NCBI GenBank assembly: GCA_002332755.1
Contig: DDBO01000133.1
Location: 1-23,857 of the forward strand
Direction of reading: 5' to 3'
DNA: 23,857 nt
Source: Bacteroidales bacterium UBA2030
GTDB taxonomy: Bacteria; Bacteroidota; Bacteroidia; Bacteroidales; TTA-H9
Made by a program: the position numbers and the translations under genes. Shown one piece after another: positions 7,045 to 13,584 of the stretch. The notes under the pieces are model-generated. The model searched no databases, was not told where the DNA came from, and worked only from the letters and a program-made list of their open reading frames with translations. Position 1 is the stretch's first letter. Each line of letters starts with the position of its first letter.

Positions 7045-7084
7045 GAACCCCCCCGGCCGGGATGGCACGGGGGGTTCATTTTTA
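7045..7084 (+). terminator. Strong terminator inside the leader before the NTPase gene
   Basis: GAACCCCCC (7045-7053) pairs perfectly with GGGGGGTTC (7069-7077). Inside, GCC (7056-7058) can pair with GGC (7064-7066). A T-run follows (7079-7083). It sits upstream of the downstream gene rather than after a recognised gene, as in transcription attenuation. Confidence 0.8.
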
Positions 7085-7148
7085 TAGACTTTCCGCTTGC
7101 AATGGAAACATATATAGTTTTTTACCGTATAAAGTGAAAAAAATTGCA

Positions 7149-7688
7149 ATGCCGGTGCATCGTGTTTATATCGTAACGGGCGAAAAAGGAGAAGGCAAAA
7201 CCAACCTCGTGGAAAACGTGGTTCAGTGCATGCGCCGACAAGGATATACTATAAGAGGATTTATTTCGAAAGGTTTCTGGAAGGGCAACGATAGAAGCCA
7301 TTTCGAATTAACTGACTTAGAAAATGGAAACAAAATACTGCTTTGCACCCGTACGCCGCATAAGGGTTGGCCTGAGTGGGGCCCGTTTTACTTCAACCCG
7401 GAGGCATTTGCCAATGCCGAAAAGATCGTAGATTCCTGTTTGGCATCGAAACCAGATTTATGGGTGATGGACGAAATTGGCAAATACGAAATTAACGGCG
7501 GGGGCTTTGATTTTCTAATCCAAAAATTACTGAAAGCTCAGGTTTACCCTCAACTCTGGGTAGTGCGCCGCTCATATGTGGTGGAAATAATCGAGAAGTA
7601 CGGAATGCAAAATATCTCTATTTTTGACGTGGCGAATCACATTGCCCCTCAAATTTGTAGAGAAATTGCCGATCAACTACCGGAGTAA
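7149..7688 (+). CDS. THEP1-like P-loop NTPase
   Basis: Resembles the NTPase_1 (PF03266, COG1618) family of nucleoside-triphosphatases/nucleotide kinases, whose physiological role is poorly known. The 179-residue product has a Walker A GEKGEGKT (11-18, Lys17) and a Walker B with the family's DEIGKYE signature (about 113-119). The frame is open for 29 codons further upstream, but that would start inside the terminator hairpin; the ATG at 7149 puts Walker A at the expected distance from the N-terminus. The transporter gene follows after three bases, so the two are surely co-transcribed. The upstream leader suggests regulated expression. The actual substrate is unknown. Confidence 0.75.
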   Translation: MPVHRVYIVTGEKGEGKTNLVENVVQCMRRQGYTIRGFISKGFWKGNDRSHFELTDLENGNKILLCTRTPHKGWPEWGPFYFNPEAFANAEKIVDSCLASKPDLWVMDEIGKYEINGGGFDFLIQKLLKAQVYPQLWVVRRSYVVEIIEKYGMQNISIFDVANHIAPQICREIADQLPE

Positions 7689-7691
7689 TTC

Positions 7692-8549
7692 ATGATTAAC
7701 TTTTTTATTGCCCTCTTCTTCAGTTCATTAATAGTAATCACTTTTAAAATCATTGACCGCTACAAACTACATCTGCTGACAGTGGTCTTTGTAAATTACC
7801 TTACAGCAGTAATTATTGGTTTTAGTGCCACGCATGGTTTTTTCCTTGATAATCAACTTTTCGGCTTGCCTTGGTTCCCTTATGCCCTGGCCGGAGGTGT
7901 TCTTTTTATAATCACCTTTCTTTTGATGGGGCTTTCTACGAGGCATGCTGGTTTAGCCATTACGAGTGTGGCTGGTAAAATGTCAGTTGTCATTCCCGTA
8001 ATTATGGGCTTCTGGTTGTTAGCTGAAAAAGCGCAAGGATTTAAATTATTCGGTATTGCCCTGGCTCTATTGGCCTTTTATCTCACATTTGCATCCCGTT
8101 CTCAGGAATCTAAAAAATCTCTTTCCCGAAAGATATTTCCTGTACTTCTTTTTTTCTCAACAGGAATGGGCGATTCCCTTATCAAATATGCCCAGGTGAA
8201 TGCCATTGGCAACGACTTTTTACCCTTTCTGACCGTAATTTTCGGCGTTTGCCTGATTGCAGGAATTTTTATGGTTACTGTCCAACAGGGATGGCAACAA
8301 ACTCATTGGACCTCTGCCAATATGTTCATGGGAATTGCTTTAGGAATCTTCAACTGGCTCTCCACCATTTTTTTGCTTAAGGCCATGCAAATCATGGAAG
8401 CCAGCGTCATTTTTCCCGCTTTCAATGCCAGTATAGTTGCCATTGCCTCGCTTACCGGCGTGTTTATCTTTAAGGAAAAGCTCAAAACTATCAACTGGAT
8501 AGGTGTCACATTGGCCATACTTGCCACTTTACTTGTAGCAAGCACTTGA
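7692..8549 (+). CDS. EamA/DMT-superfamily transporter
   Basis: An inner-membrane protein of 285 residues with about ten hydrophobic spans in two halves, the pattern of drug/metabolite transporters. The second half has the family's typical ending: an EASVIFPAFNASIVAIASLTG span, the FKEKLKTINWIGVTLA loop and a last helix. Substrates in this superfamily range from amino acids and nucleosides to cofactors and cannot be told from sequence. It begins three bases after the NTPase stop and ends 16 bases from a convergent gene. Coupling to a nucleotide-binding partner and a possible riboswitch would suit a small metabolite, which is inference only. Confidence 0.85.
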   Translation: MINFFIALFFSSLIVITFKIIDRYKLHLLTVVFVNYLTAVIIGFSATHGFFLDNQLFGLPWFPYALAGGVLFIITFLLMGLSTRHAGLAITSVAGKMSVVIPVIMGFWLLAEKAQGFKLFGIALALLAFYLTFASRSQESKKSLSRKIFPVLLFFSTGMGDSLIKYAQVNAIGNDFLPFLTVIFGVCLIAGIFMVTVQQGWQQTHWTSANMFMGIALGIFNWLSTIFLLKAMQIMEASVIFPAFNASIVAIASLTGVFIFKEKLKTINWIGVTLAILATLLVAST

Positions 8550-8565
8550 ACATATGGCGCAAAAA

Positions 8566-9573
8566 TCAATAATAATGCGTCTTAACAACCGGATTCCAAA
8601 GTTCCCGATAGGAAGAGAACCTTTCCCCCTTGCAGATGCTGTTGAATATGCAATTTTGATGTTGTTTAATGTGAAGTGTTCGGGTTAGCGAGCAAGGCCT
8701 TTTTGCACATCGACCCGAAATGCACAAGGGTTCTTCGAAGCAACAACTGCGCCCCATCATATAGAGCACATCATTCATTTGTAACACTCCCCTGCCTGCA
8801 CTGGCAGCTATAGCAACCGAAGCTTGGATACAGGCTTCCCGAATCAATCCATCATCGGGCAATTCTTTACGCATAGCGAGAGCTTCGTGCAATTCTAAAT
8901 CGTGAATCTCCACCGCCCCTGTTCTTAATAATACCCGTTGCATGTGATAATCCATTACCGGGACAAGATTCTCAGGGTCTTTAATGGAAAAAAGACCTGC
9001 ATCTGAAAGTAGTTTGATTAGAAAAGACGCCTTTTTAAAAAGGGGATCACTGTATGCCTCAAAAATGGCCAAACACTTATAAATCCCATTTTCACCCCCC
9101 GCCCTTCCCTCTGTGGTTTGCAACAGATTCAACACACTTCCCTGGTAATTTTCCAAGAGCTTTACAGCCATATCTTTATAGAGAGTTGCTCGCTCCTCCA
9201 GGCGATCAAGAGTAGAGATCCGGCTTTCCGGAGGAATGAAAAATGAAGCAAGACCCTCTGCTATAGCCTCATCTGAGGAGTTTACAATACCTAAAGGATC
9301 AGCAAGCCATGAGTCCGACTTGAAAATTCTGATAAATCCGTCTTCCAGATAATCCCAGCCAAAAAAATTTGCGGGTCGATTAGCCAGGTTCCAGGTTTGA
9401 TGACAGATGCCAACTGAAAAAAAATACATACGTGCCTTCTCCTCGGGAAGAAGGTCAACCGTTAGAAACGGCCTCATGTAAAATTCATCCCTGAAATGAT
9501 AGTGAGCCAGTTTCCGGCCTAATGCCTTACACTGTTCATTATTCACCTCCACACCCGGACGAACATTACTCAT
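8566..9573 (-). CDS. Protein resembling queuosine-nucleotide N-glycosylase (Qng1/DUF2419) with a Cys-rich tail
   Basis: A 335-residue cytoplasmic protein. Three stretches recall the Qng1/DUF2419 fold (which salvages queuine from queuosine 5'-phosphate and is structurally related to helix-hairpin-helix DNA glycosylases): LDRLEERATLY then ENYQGSVLNLLQ (122-152); VPVMDYHMQRVLLRTGA (204-220), where the family has an ADYRVPQ-like segment; and LPDDGLIREACIQASVAI (238-255), similar to its EVEIRA helix. The tail adds seven cysteines (277, 278, 284, 289, 294, 308, 314), enough for a zinc or [4Fe-4S] site, which I do not associate with Qng1. The ATG at 9573 has an AAAAGG just upstream and overlaps the previous gene by 8 bases. 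A DNA-glycosylase-like role is the main alternative. Confidence 0.5.
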   Translation of the reverse strand: MSNVRPGVEVNNEQCKALGRKLAHYHFRDEFYMRPFLTVDLLPEEKARMYFFSVGICHQTWNLANRPANFFGWDYLEDGFIRIFKSDSWLADPLGIVNSSDEAIAEGLASFFIPPESRISTLDRLEERATLYKDMAVKLLENYQGSVLNLLQTTEGRAGGENGIYKCLAIFEAYSDPLFKKASFLIKLLSDAGLFSIKDPENLVPVMDYHMQRVLLRTGAVEIHDLELHEALAMRKELPDDGLIREACIQASVAIAASAGRGVLQMNDVLYMMGRSCCFEEPLCISGRCAKRPCSLTRTLHIKQHQNCIFNSICKGERFSSYRELWNPVVKTHYY

Positions 9574-10120
9574 CCTTTTGAGATTTTTCCCCTACAAACC
9601 AATAGTTTCGGTCGTCGAAAAGAACATTGAAAGTTGTAAGACTACCGTAACAACGGGTTATGTACTGTTGAAGTTCGGCCTTCTGTATATCTGTGAGCAC
9701 GGGATGACTGTTAATATTTTGCTCCAGCACCCGCAACCTGTCACGAACCATTACAATTTTATGAAAAAAAGTATCTATCGGGATTTCTTTTGCTTTTAGA
9801 CCTTCCTTGCCAGGCTGAAGGATGAGTGTGCCACCTTCCCATTTTCCACCCATTTCAGCTTTAAATTGTAAGGCATTGTAGCGGTCGAGAACAGAGGCCA
9901 ATAAGCGCTCTATTTCGCGAATATCGGGTAAGGTTGAAGCCACCGGTTCTTTCGGTTGGCCCAAGTCTTCAACTATTTCAGCCTGAAAGCCACCACGCGC
10001 AAATTCCATTTTACCTCCACGGGCAAAATAAACCTCAATACCAGACAAAGTTACCCGGCTGACAATACCTTCGCCATACTTTTCGTGCATCACACGCATA
10101 CCAGGGGTATATTCTCGCAT
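9566..10120 (-). CDS. Hypothetical protein with N-terminal CarD/Tudor-like domain
   Basis: A 184-residue soluble protein. Residues about 6-50 (GMRVMHEKYGEGIVSRV, then a strand-rich VYFARGGKMEF) resemble the small SH3/Tudor-like fold of CarD and of the UvrD/PcrA C-terminus, which bind RNA polymerase or nucleic acid. The rest is predicted mostly helical, with KWEGGTLILQPG (about 93-104), IPIDTFFHKIVMVRDRLRV (about 118-136) and YGSLTTFNVLF (about 158-168); I recognise no catalytic motif. A minus promoter lies 26 bases upstream and its 3' end overlaps the glycosylase-like gene, so the two form an operon. A nucleic-acid role is inferred from the N-terminal domain and the partner only. Confidence 0.6.
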   Translation of the reverse strand: MREYTPGMRVMHEKYGEGIVSRVTLSGIEVYFARGGKMEFARGGFQAEIVEDLGQPKEPVASTLPDIREIERLLASVLDRYNALQFKAEMGGKWEGGTLILQPGKEGLKAKEIPIDTFFHKIVMVRDRLRVLEQNINSHPVLTDIQKAELQQYITRCYGSLTTFNVLFDDRNYWFVGEKSQKDE

Positions 10121-10145
10121 AAATTCATGGATTAGGTTAGGCTGA

Positions 10146-10172
10146 CAAAAATAATCAAAGCCCCTGGCTCAA
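10146..10172 (-). promoter_or_regulatory. Promoter of the CarD/Tudor-like and glycosylase-like operon
   Basis: On the minus strand TATTTTTG (10153-10146) fits the -7 consensus; TTG lies 16 bases upstream (10172-10170). The start would be near 10139, 19 bases before the ATG at 10120. Confidence 0.5.
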
Positions 10173-10286
10173 CACTTCAACAACCAGAAGAATTGGATTT
10201 TCTCAACGAGCAGCCGATAAGACATAGCAAAGCGAAAGATCAGCATTAGAGAAATGGATAAAATAGGCCACTGTAAATAAAAGTAA

Positions 10287-10313
10287 TGAAAAAGCCAGGG
10301 TTAACCCCCGGCC
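10287..10313 (-). terminator. Terminator of the DUF134/COG1433/ferredoxin operon
   Basis: Read on the minus strand, GGC-C-CCC and GGG-A-GCC arms (10306-10312 and 10294-10300) form a GC-rich stem with one mismatch and a short loop, then a U-tract (complement of 10289-10293). It lies just after the ferredoxin stop. Confidence 0.65.
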
Positions 10314-10325
10314 TTTCCATAAAAT

Positions 10326-10727
10326 TTACAAGACAATTGCCTTTTCAGGACAACGGGCAATGCATATCCTGCAATTTCTGCATCCCTTCTCTTCTATAAA
10401 TGCTTTTCCCTCCTTCCAGATAATGGTGTTGGCAGGACAAATATCTATACAAATTCCACAGCTTGTGCATTTTTCCGTCAACACCTTAGGATAAGGAACC
10501 TTAATATCGGTACGTGGCTTGACCTGATGCAAAGGCTGGTTTGAAGGGTTTATCTCACCGGTTTTTACCTCTCCCCTAACCAGAGGTACACCACAATCCG
10601 GACATGTCAAAGTGCGACAAGGCACACCCGCAACATGTTCGGTATAAAAATCACATTCTGGGCATACACAAAAACTTCTTTCGCTTTGTGCATGATGCTG
10701 ATGATGTCGTTTCCCGGAGTCATGCAT
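10326..10727 (-). CDS. Zinc-ribbon / 2x[4Fe-4S] ferredoxin-domain protein
   Basis: A 133-residue cytoplasmic protein, probably an electron carrier. The N-terminus is His-rich (RHHQHH, residues 7-12). Residues 20-45 form a zinc-ribbon-like module: CVCPEC (Cys20, 22, 25), Cys37, and CPDC (Cys42, 45). A linker (about 52-84) leads to a bacterial ferredoxin domain with two complete motifs, CTSCGICIDICP and CRNCRICIARCP, each able to hold a [4Fe-4S] cluster. The ATG at 10727 is preferred to a TTG two codons earlier. It starts 21 bases after the His-tailed COG1433 gene, so it belongs to the same operon and may give that protein electrons. Confidence 0.85.
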   Translation of the reverse strand: MHDSGKRHHQHHAQSERSFCVCPECDFYTEHVAGVPCRTLTCPDCGVPLVRGEVKTGEINPSNQPLHQVKPRTDIKVPYPKVLTEKCTSCGICIDICPANTIIWKEGKAFIEEKGCRNCRICIARCPEKAIVL

Positions 10728-10748
10728 AATCAACCGAAATTATGTGGT

Positions 10749-11171
10749 TTAGTGTTCTCCGTGATGATGAGGCCCGTGCCCACTGTGGTGATGGTGATCA
10801 TAGTCTTCATGGTGATGATGTCCATGACCTTCATGGTGATGACACGATTGGTCGGTTGATACCAATTTACCGGCCAGATAATCCTGGGCTAATGCATAGT
10901 AGTTTTTAACAGGAGCTCCCAACAGCACCTTAATGCCGGCCGACTCCAACATGTTAACAGCGTGCCCTCCCATACCTCCGGCTATCACATCTGTTACATG
11001 GTTGGCAGCCAGAAATCGGGGATGCCCGCCGTGTTCATGTACAGGGGCAGGCACAACTTTTGTCCCTACAATTTTACCATCTTCTACATCTACAAAGGCA
11101 AAAGCCTCACAGTGTCCAAAATGTCCGGACAATACATCTCCTTCAAGCGGAATAGCGATTTTTTGTTTCAT
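10749..11171 (-). CDS. COG1433 (NifX/NifB-like) cluster-binding protein with His-rich tail
   Basis: The N-terminal 100 or so residues are the dinitrogenase iron-molybdenum cofactor biosynthesis domain (PF02579): MKQKIAIPLEGDVLSGHFG, AFVDVEDGKI, then VIAGGMGGHAVNMLESAGIKV. Relatives include NifX, the C-terminal part of NifB, and the Desulfovibrio orange protein that holds a Mo-Cu-S cluster. There is no nitrogenase here, so a nitrogen-fixation role is unlikely. Residues 109-140 are a tail with 17 His in 32 residues plus one Cys, typical of Ni, Zn or Cu binding. The product is 140 residues. It is third in the minus operon, 33 bases after the previous gene. Confidence 0.85.
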   Translation of the reverse strand: MKQKIAIPLEGDVLSGHFGHCEAFAFVDVEDGKIVGTKVVPAPVHEHGGHPRFLAANHVTDVIAGGMGGHAVNMLESAGIKVLLGAPVKNYYALAQDYLAGKLVSTDQSCHHHEGHGHHHHEDYDHHHHSGHGPHHHGEH

Positions 11172-11204
11172 GATTTTATCATTTAAGGTTCAACAATTAG
11201 AAAT

Positions 11205-11534
11205 TTATACTTTAGAGGATTTTCTCCCCAGTAATTCAAGTACTTGTCCAATAGTCAGATGTTCGGTGAATATTGCTAACTGAATCTGTCGGGCATCGAG
11301 CCATTGCTTGAGTTTTTTACCAACCCGCCTACTTATGACCAGGGATACATTGCGCGATATCAATACTTGTAAAATTTCGTGCCCCACTTCATTTTCGTTA
11401 TGAGAGTAGGGATTGGGGAAAAACTCCAGTGCACCGGTTAGGGTATCATAAAAAACCACCCATGGACTTCTGGCTAGGACTTCGCTTAGCAAGGCCTGCT
11501 TGTCGTTTCCTGAGGATGCAATGGCAACTTTCAT
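11205..11534 (-). CDS. Second COG1433-type (NifX/NifB-like) protein
   Basis: A 109-residue protein with the same fold as its neighbour: MKVAIASSGNDKQALLSEV at the N-terminus, then FYDTLTGALEFFPNP, and a second half with LVISRRVGKKLKQWLDARQIQLAI. It is more divergent, has no His tail, and contains no cysteine. The start at 11534 overlaps the end of the DUF134 gene as ATGA, a sign of translational coupling; a longer frame reaches 11588 but would run deep into that gene. It may act as a scaffold or regulator for the same metal or cluster. The family call is moderately sure; the function is not known. Confidence 0.75.
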   Translation of the reverse strand: MKVAIASSGNDKQALLSEVLARSPWVVFYDTLTGALEFFPNPYSHNENEVGHEILQVLISRNVSLVISRRVGKKLKQWLDARQIQLAIFTEHLTIGQVLELLGRKSSKV

Positions 11535-12103
11535 AATTTTTCGTGTTTTGGGTTTGATGGGAATTTTTTTCCGCATTTTTTGCACCAATGCCCGGGCCTG
11601 TTACCCTTAAGTCGCTCCAAACTGCCTCGTGACCCACATTTAGGGCATGTTGTATTTAAATTATTGTCCGCATCTTCCATCATAAATTGTTCACCCAGTC
11701 CTTTCACCTGTTGTGAACCACACACCGGACATTCGTCTGGTGGCAAAGGCCTTGTAACACTGCTGAAATAACAACCGCAATCCTGACAATGATACCAATC
11801 TGTATCGAAAAACCCGGCTCCGCCCATGAAATGCAAAGGCCTTCCTTCCACAAATGCCGTCGCTACTTTACGCAAAGCCTGACTGTAAATTCGCGTAAAT
11901 GTAGGGCGGGAAACCCCCATACACTCCGAGGCTTCGATTTGGGTAAGCCCCTCATAATCACATAATCGGATGGCTTCATATTCTTCGAGGTGTATAATTA
12001 CCTGCTCTTGGCTTATATCTTCCTGAGGTGTAGTTGTTGGAATAAATCCCTGAATTACAGGAGCGTTAATCACTCGTCGGGGTATTTTTATCCGTGGCGA
12101 CAT
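11531..12103 (-). CDS. DUF134-family regulator with two C-terminal zinc ribbons
   Basis: A putative transcription regulator of 190 residues. Residues 1-90 are the DUF134 (PF02001) domain: PRIKIPRRV near the start, HLEEYEAIRLCDYEGLTQIEAS, and the helix-turn-helix ECMGVSRPTFTRIYSQALRKVA. Typical family members end near residue 100; this one continues with two zinc-ribbon-like modules, CQDC...CPVC (about 105-126) and CPKC...CKKC (about 153-177). The ATG at 12103 is used; the frame continues only to a TTG three codons upstream. A -7 box lies about 20 bases ahead, so the leader is short. An inverted repeat overlaps that promoter, suggesting self-regulation. It probably controls the COG1433/ferredoxin genes behind it. 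Confidence 0.88.
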   Translation of the reverse strand: MSPRIKIPRRVINAPVIQGFIPTTTPQEDISQEQVIIHLEEYEAIRLCDYEGLTQIEASECMGVSRPTFTRIYSQALRKVATAFVEGRPLHFMGGAGFFDTDWYHCQDCGCYFSSVTRPLPPDECPVCGSQQVKGLGEQFMMEDADNNLNTTCPKCGSRGSLERLKGNRPGHWCKKCGKKFPSNPKHEKL

Positions 12104-12122
12104 ATTGAACAATATTTCACTG

Positions 12123-12147
12123 CAAAGATAATGAACTTTTGTTCAAA
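12123..12147 (-). promoter_or_regulatory. Promoter and possible operator of the DUF134 operon
   Basis: On the minus strand TATCTTTG (12130-12123) is a consensus -7 box, with TTTG at 12147-12144 (spacer 13 bases, shorter than usual). Between them is the inverted repeat TGAAC-TTTT-GTTCA (12132-12145). A repressor bound there would block the promoter; the DUF134 product is the obvious candidate. The divergent MFS gene starts at 12214 and may share the control. Confidence 0.5.
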
Positions 12148-12213
12148 ATCATTTTTTTGTTCCTTTAAAAACTCAAACCCATAAGATTTGTTGTTTTCCC
12201 CAAAAAAGCCTTA

Positions 12214-13584
12214 ATGAAAACAAGAGGAAAAATACTCGTCATCCTATTTTTTGGAGTCTTTTTAGGAGCACTGGATATAAGCATTGCCGGGCCTGCCTTG
12301 GCTGCCATTGCCACCGATATTCATATCCCTGAGAATCAACTGAGCCTCATTTTCACCCTTTACATCCTTTCCAATCTGGTAGGCTTACCACTTTTAGGGC
12401 GGCTTTCCGATGTAACAGGTCGCAGGTTAGTATTTCGAACGGGTTTAGGAATCTTTATCCTTGGTTCACTAATTACAGGGTCGGCTGAAGCCTCCCTTCA
12501 GTTATTTATTGGCAGGTCTTTGCAAGGACTGGGTGCCGCAGGCATTTTCCCGGTTGCTACCGCAGTCATTGGGGATATTTTCCCGCCTGATCGCAGAGGA
12601 CGTGCATTAGGCACCATTGGTGCAGTATTTGGAATTGCTTTTATGTTTGGGCCTCCCTTTGCAGCACTTATTCTCAAATACTTTTCATGGCATTATCTTT
12701 TTTTACTCAATGTTCCGGTTGCCCTTCTCATATTCGTTGGCTCATATATGTTGCCAGGTAAAATACCGCAAAAGAAAAGTTCATTGAATATTTCCGGGAT
12801 ATTTTTAATGGCTCTTTTTCTGGTTCTCTTTACCCTCACTTTTACTTATAGTCGGCTGCAATGGCCATTCGACAGGGAAACGAAATTTGAAATTTCTGAT
12901 TTATACCCTTTTGCTACCCTTCTTTCCTTTCTGATTCTTTCATGGCATGAAAAAAGGGCCGATAATCCCGTCCTAAACATTCAATTTTTACGAATCCGCC
13001 AGGTATTGTTAGCAGGACTATTGGCAGTGGGTTTGGGTTTATCGCAGTCGGTTTTTGTATTTATTCCCCGAATTACCGTCGATTATTTTGATGTTCCTGT
13101 TTGGAAGGCTGGGCTCATGTTAATGCCAGCGATTCTTGGTTCAGCCATTGCATCTCCTTTAGCCGGCCGACTAATTGATTCTCAAGGGAGTAAAATTGTA
13201 ATCAAGACAGGCCTGATATTAGCCTCGGCAGGATTTATAATCTTTGGGCTTTGGGGTGAAAATCTTTATCTATTTTATTTTTCAGGCATTCTCATTGGGG
13301 TAGGTTTGGCCATTCGTCCCGGTCTCAACTATATTATTTTGAATGAAGCCGGAGCTACCTACAGAGCCACAGCACAAGGAGTATTAACGGTTTATGTAAG
13401 CATGGGTCAAATAGCCGGAACGGCGTTTATCGGGAATGCAATGGCAACGAACCAGAGGGGAAATTATGCATTTTTACTTTTTGGCGTTCTGATTGCCATA
13501 TTGGCCCTTATAAGTTTCTTCCTAAAAAAACATACTCAAGAAGCCTTTTCAGAAGAACAATCAACGGGGCCAGGCGAGAAATAG
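12214..13584 (+). CDS. MFS multidrug exporter, DHA2 (14-TMS) type
   Basis: An inner-membrane proton-driven exporter of 456 residues with about 14 spans. Span 1 carries the LDISIAGPALAAIATD version of the family's 'LDxTIVNVALP' motif; motif A is GRLSDVTGRR (about 62-71); motif C is near GAVFGIAFMFGPPF (about 134-147). The C-terminus is charged. Its substrate cannot be predicted. The gene is divergent from the DUF134 operon, with 110 bases between the start codons, and its last 24 bases overlap the convergent PPC-domain gene. Confidence 0.88.
   Translation: MKTRGKILVILFFGVFLGALDISIAGPALAAIATDIHIPENQLSLIFTLYILSNLVGLPLLGRLSDVTGRRLVFRTGLGIFILGSLITGSAEASLQLFIGRSLQGLGAAGIFPVATAVIGDIFPPDRRGRALGTIGAVFGIAFMFGPPFAALILKYFSWHYLFLLNVPVALLIFVGSYMLPGKIPQKKSSLNISGIFLMALFLVLFTLTFTYSRLQWPFDRETKFEISDLYPFATLLSFLILSWHEKRADNPVLNIQFLRIRQVLLAGLLAVGLGLSQSVFVFIPRITVDYFDVPVWKAGLMLMPAILGSAIASPLAGRLIDSQGSKIVIKTGLILASAGFIIFGLWGENLYLFYFSGILIGVGLAIRPGLNYIILNEAGATYRATAQGVLTVYVSMGQIAGTAFIGNAMATNQRGNYAFLLFGVLIAILALISFFLKKHTQEAFSEEQSTGPGEK

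Larger units (their letters stand above)
6921..7084 (+). promoter_or_regulatory. Candidate structured leader (riboswitch, attenuator or small RNA)
   Basis: About 160 bases lie between a consensus -7 box and a strong terminator. GATGTGTG (6936-6943) pairs perfectly with CACACATC (6992-6999), enclosing about 48 bases. CCTGTTA (7014-7020) can pair with TAATAGG (7024-7030) with one wobble. The terminator closes the unit 65 bases before the NTPase start, and no consensus promoter was found between the terminator and that gene, so the genes may depend on read-through. It does not resemble the TPP, FMN, cobalamin, purine, SRP or tmRNA patterns I know. A 29-codon ORF runs through the same stretch, so a leader-peptide attenuator or a free small RNA is equally possible. 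Confidence 0.45.

Noticed and set aside
7062..7148. Upstream in-frame start of the NTPase at 7062
   Set aside because: The ATG lies inside the terminator hairpin, and the extra 29 residues do not resemble the family, whose Walker A is near the N-terminus.
10635..10859. Plus-strand ORF rich in Met, Val and Thr opposite the His-rich tail
   Set aside because: It is the shadow of CAT/CAC-rich codons in the minus-strand gene.
10749..11534. Nitrogen-fixation role for the NifX/NifB-like proteins
   Set aside because: There are no nitrogenase structural genes, and the radical-SAM part of NifB is absent; the domain is widespread in non-fixing anaerobes.
13561..13584. Possible frameshift or misassembly where the MFS and PPC genes overlap by 24 bases
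   Set aside because: Both proteins have complete, family-typical lengths, so this is a normal convergent overlap.
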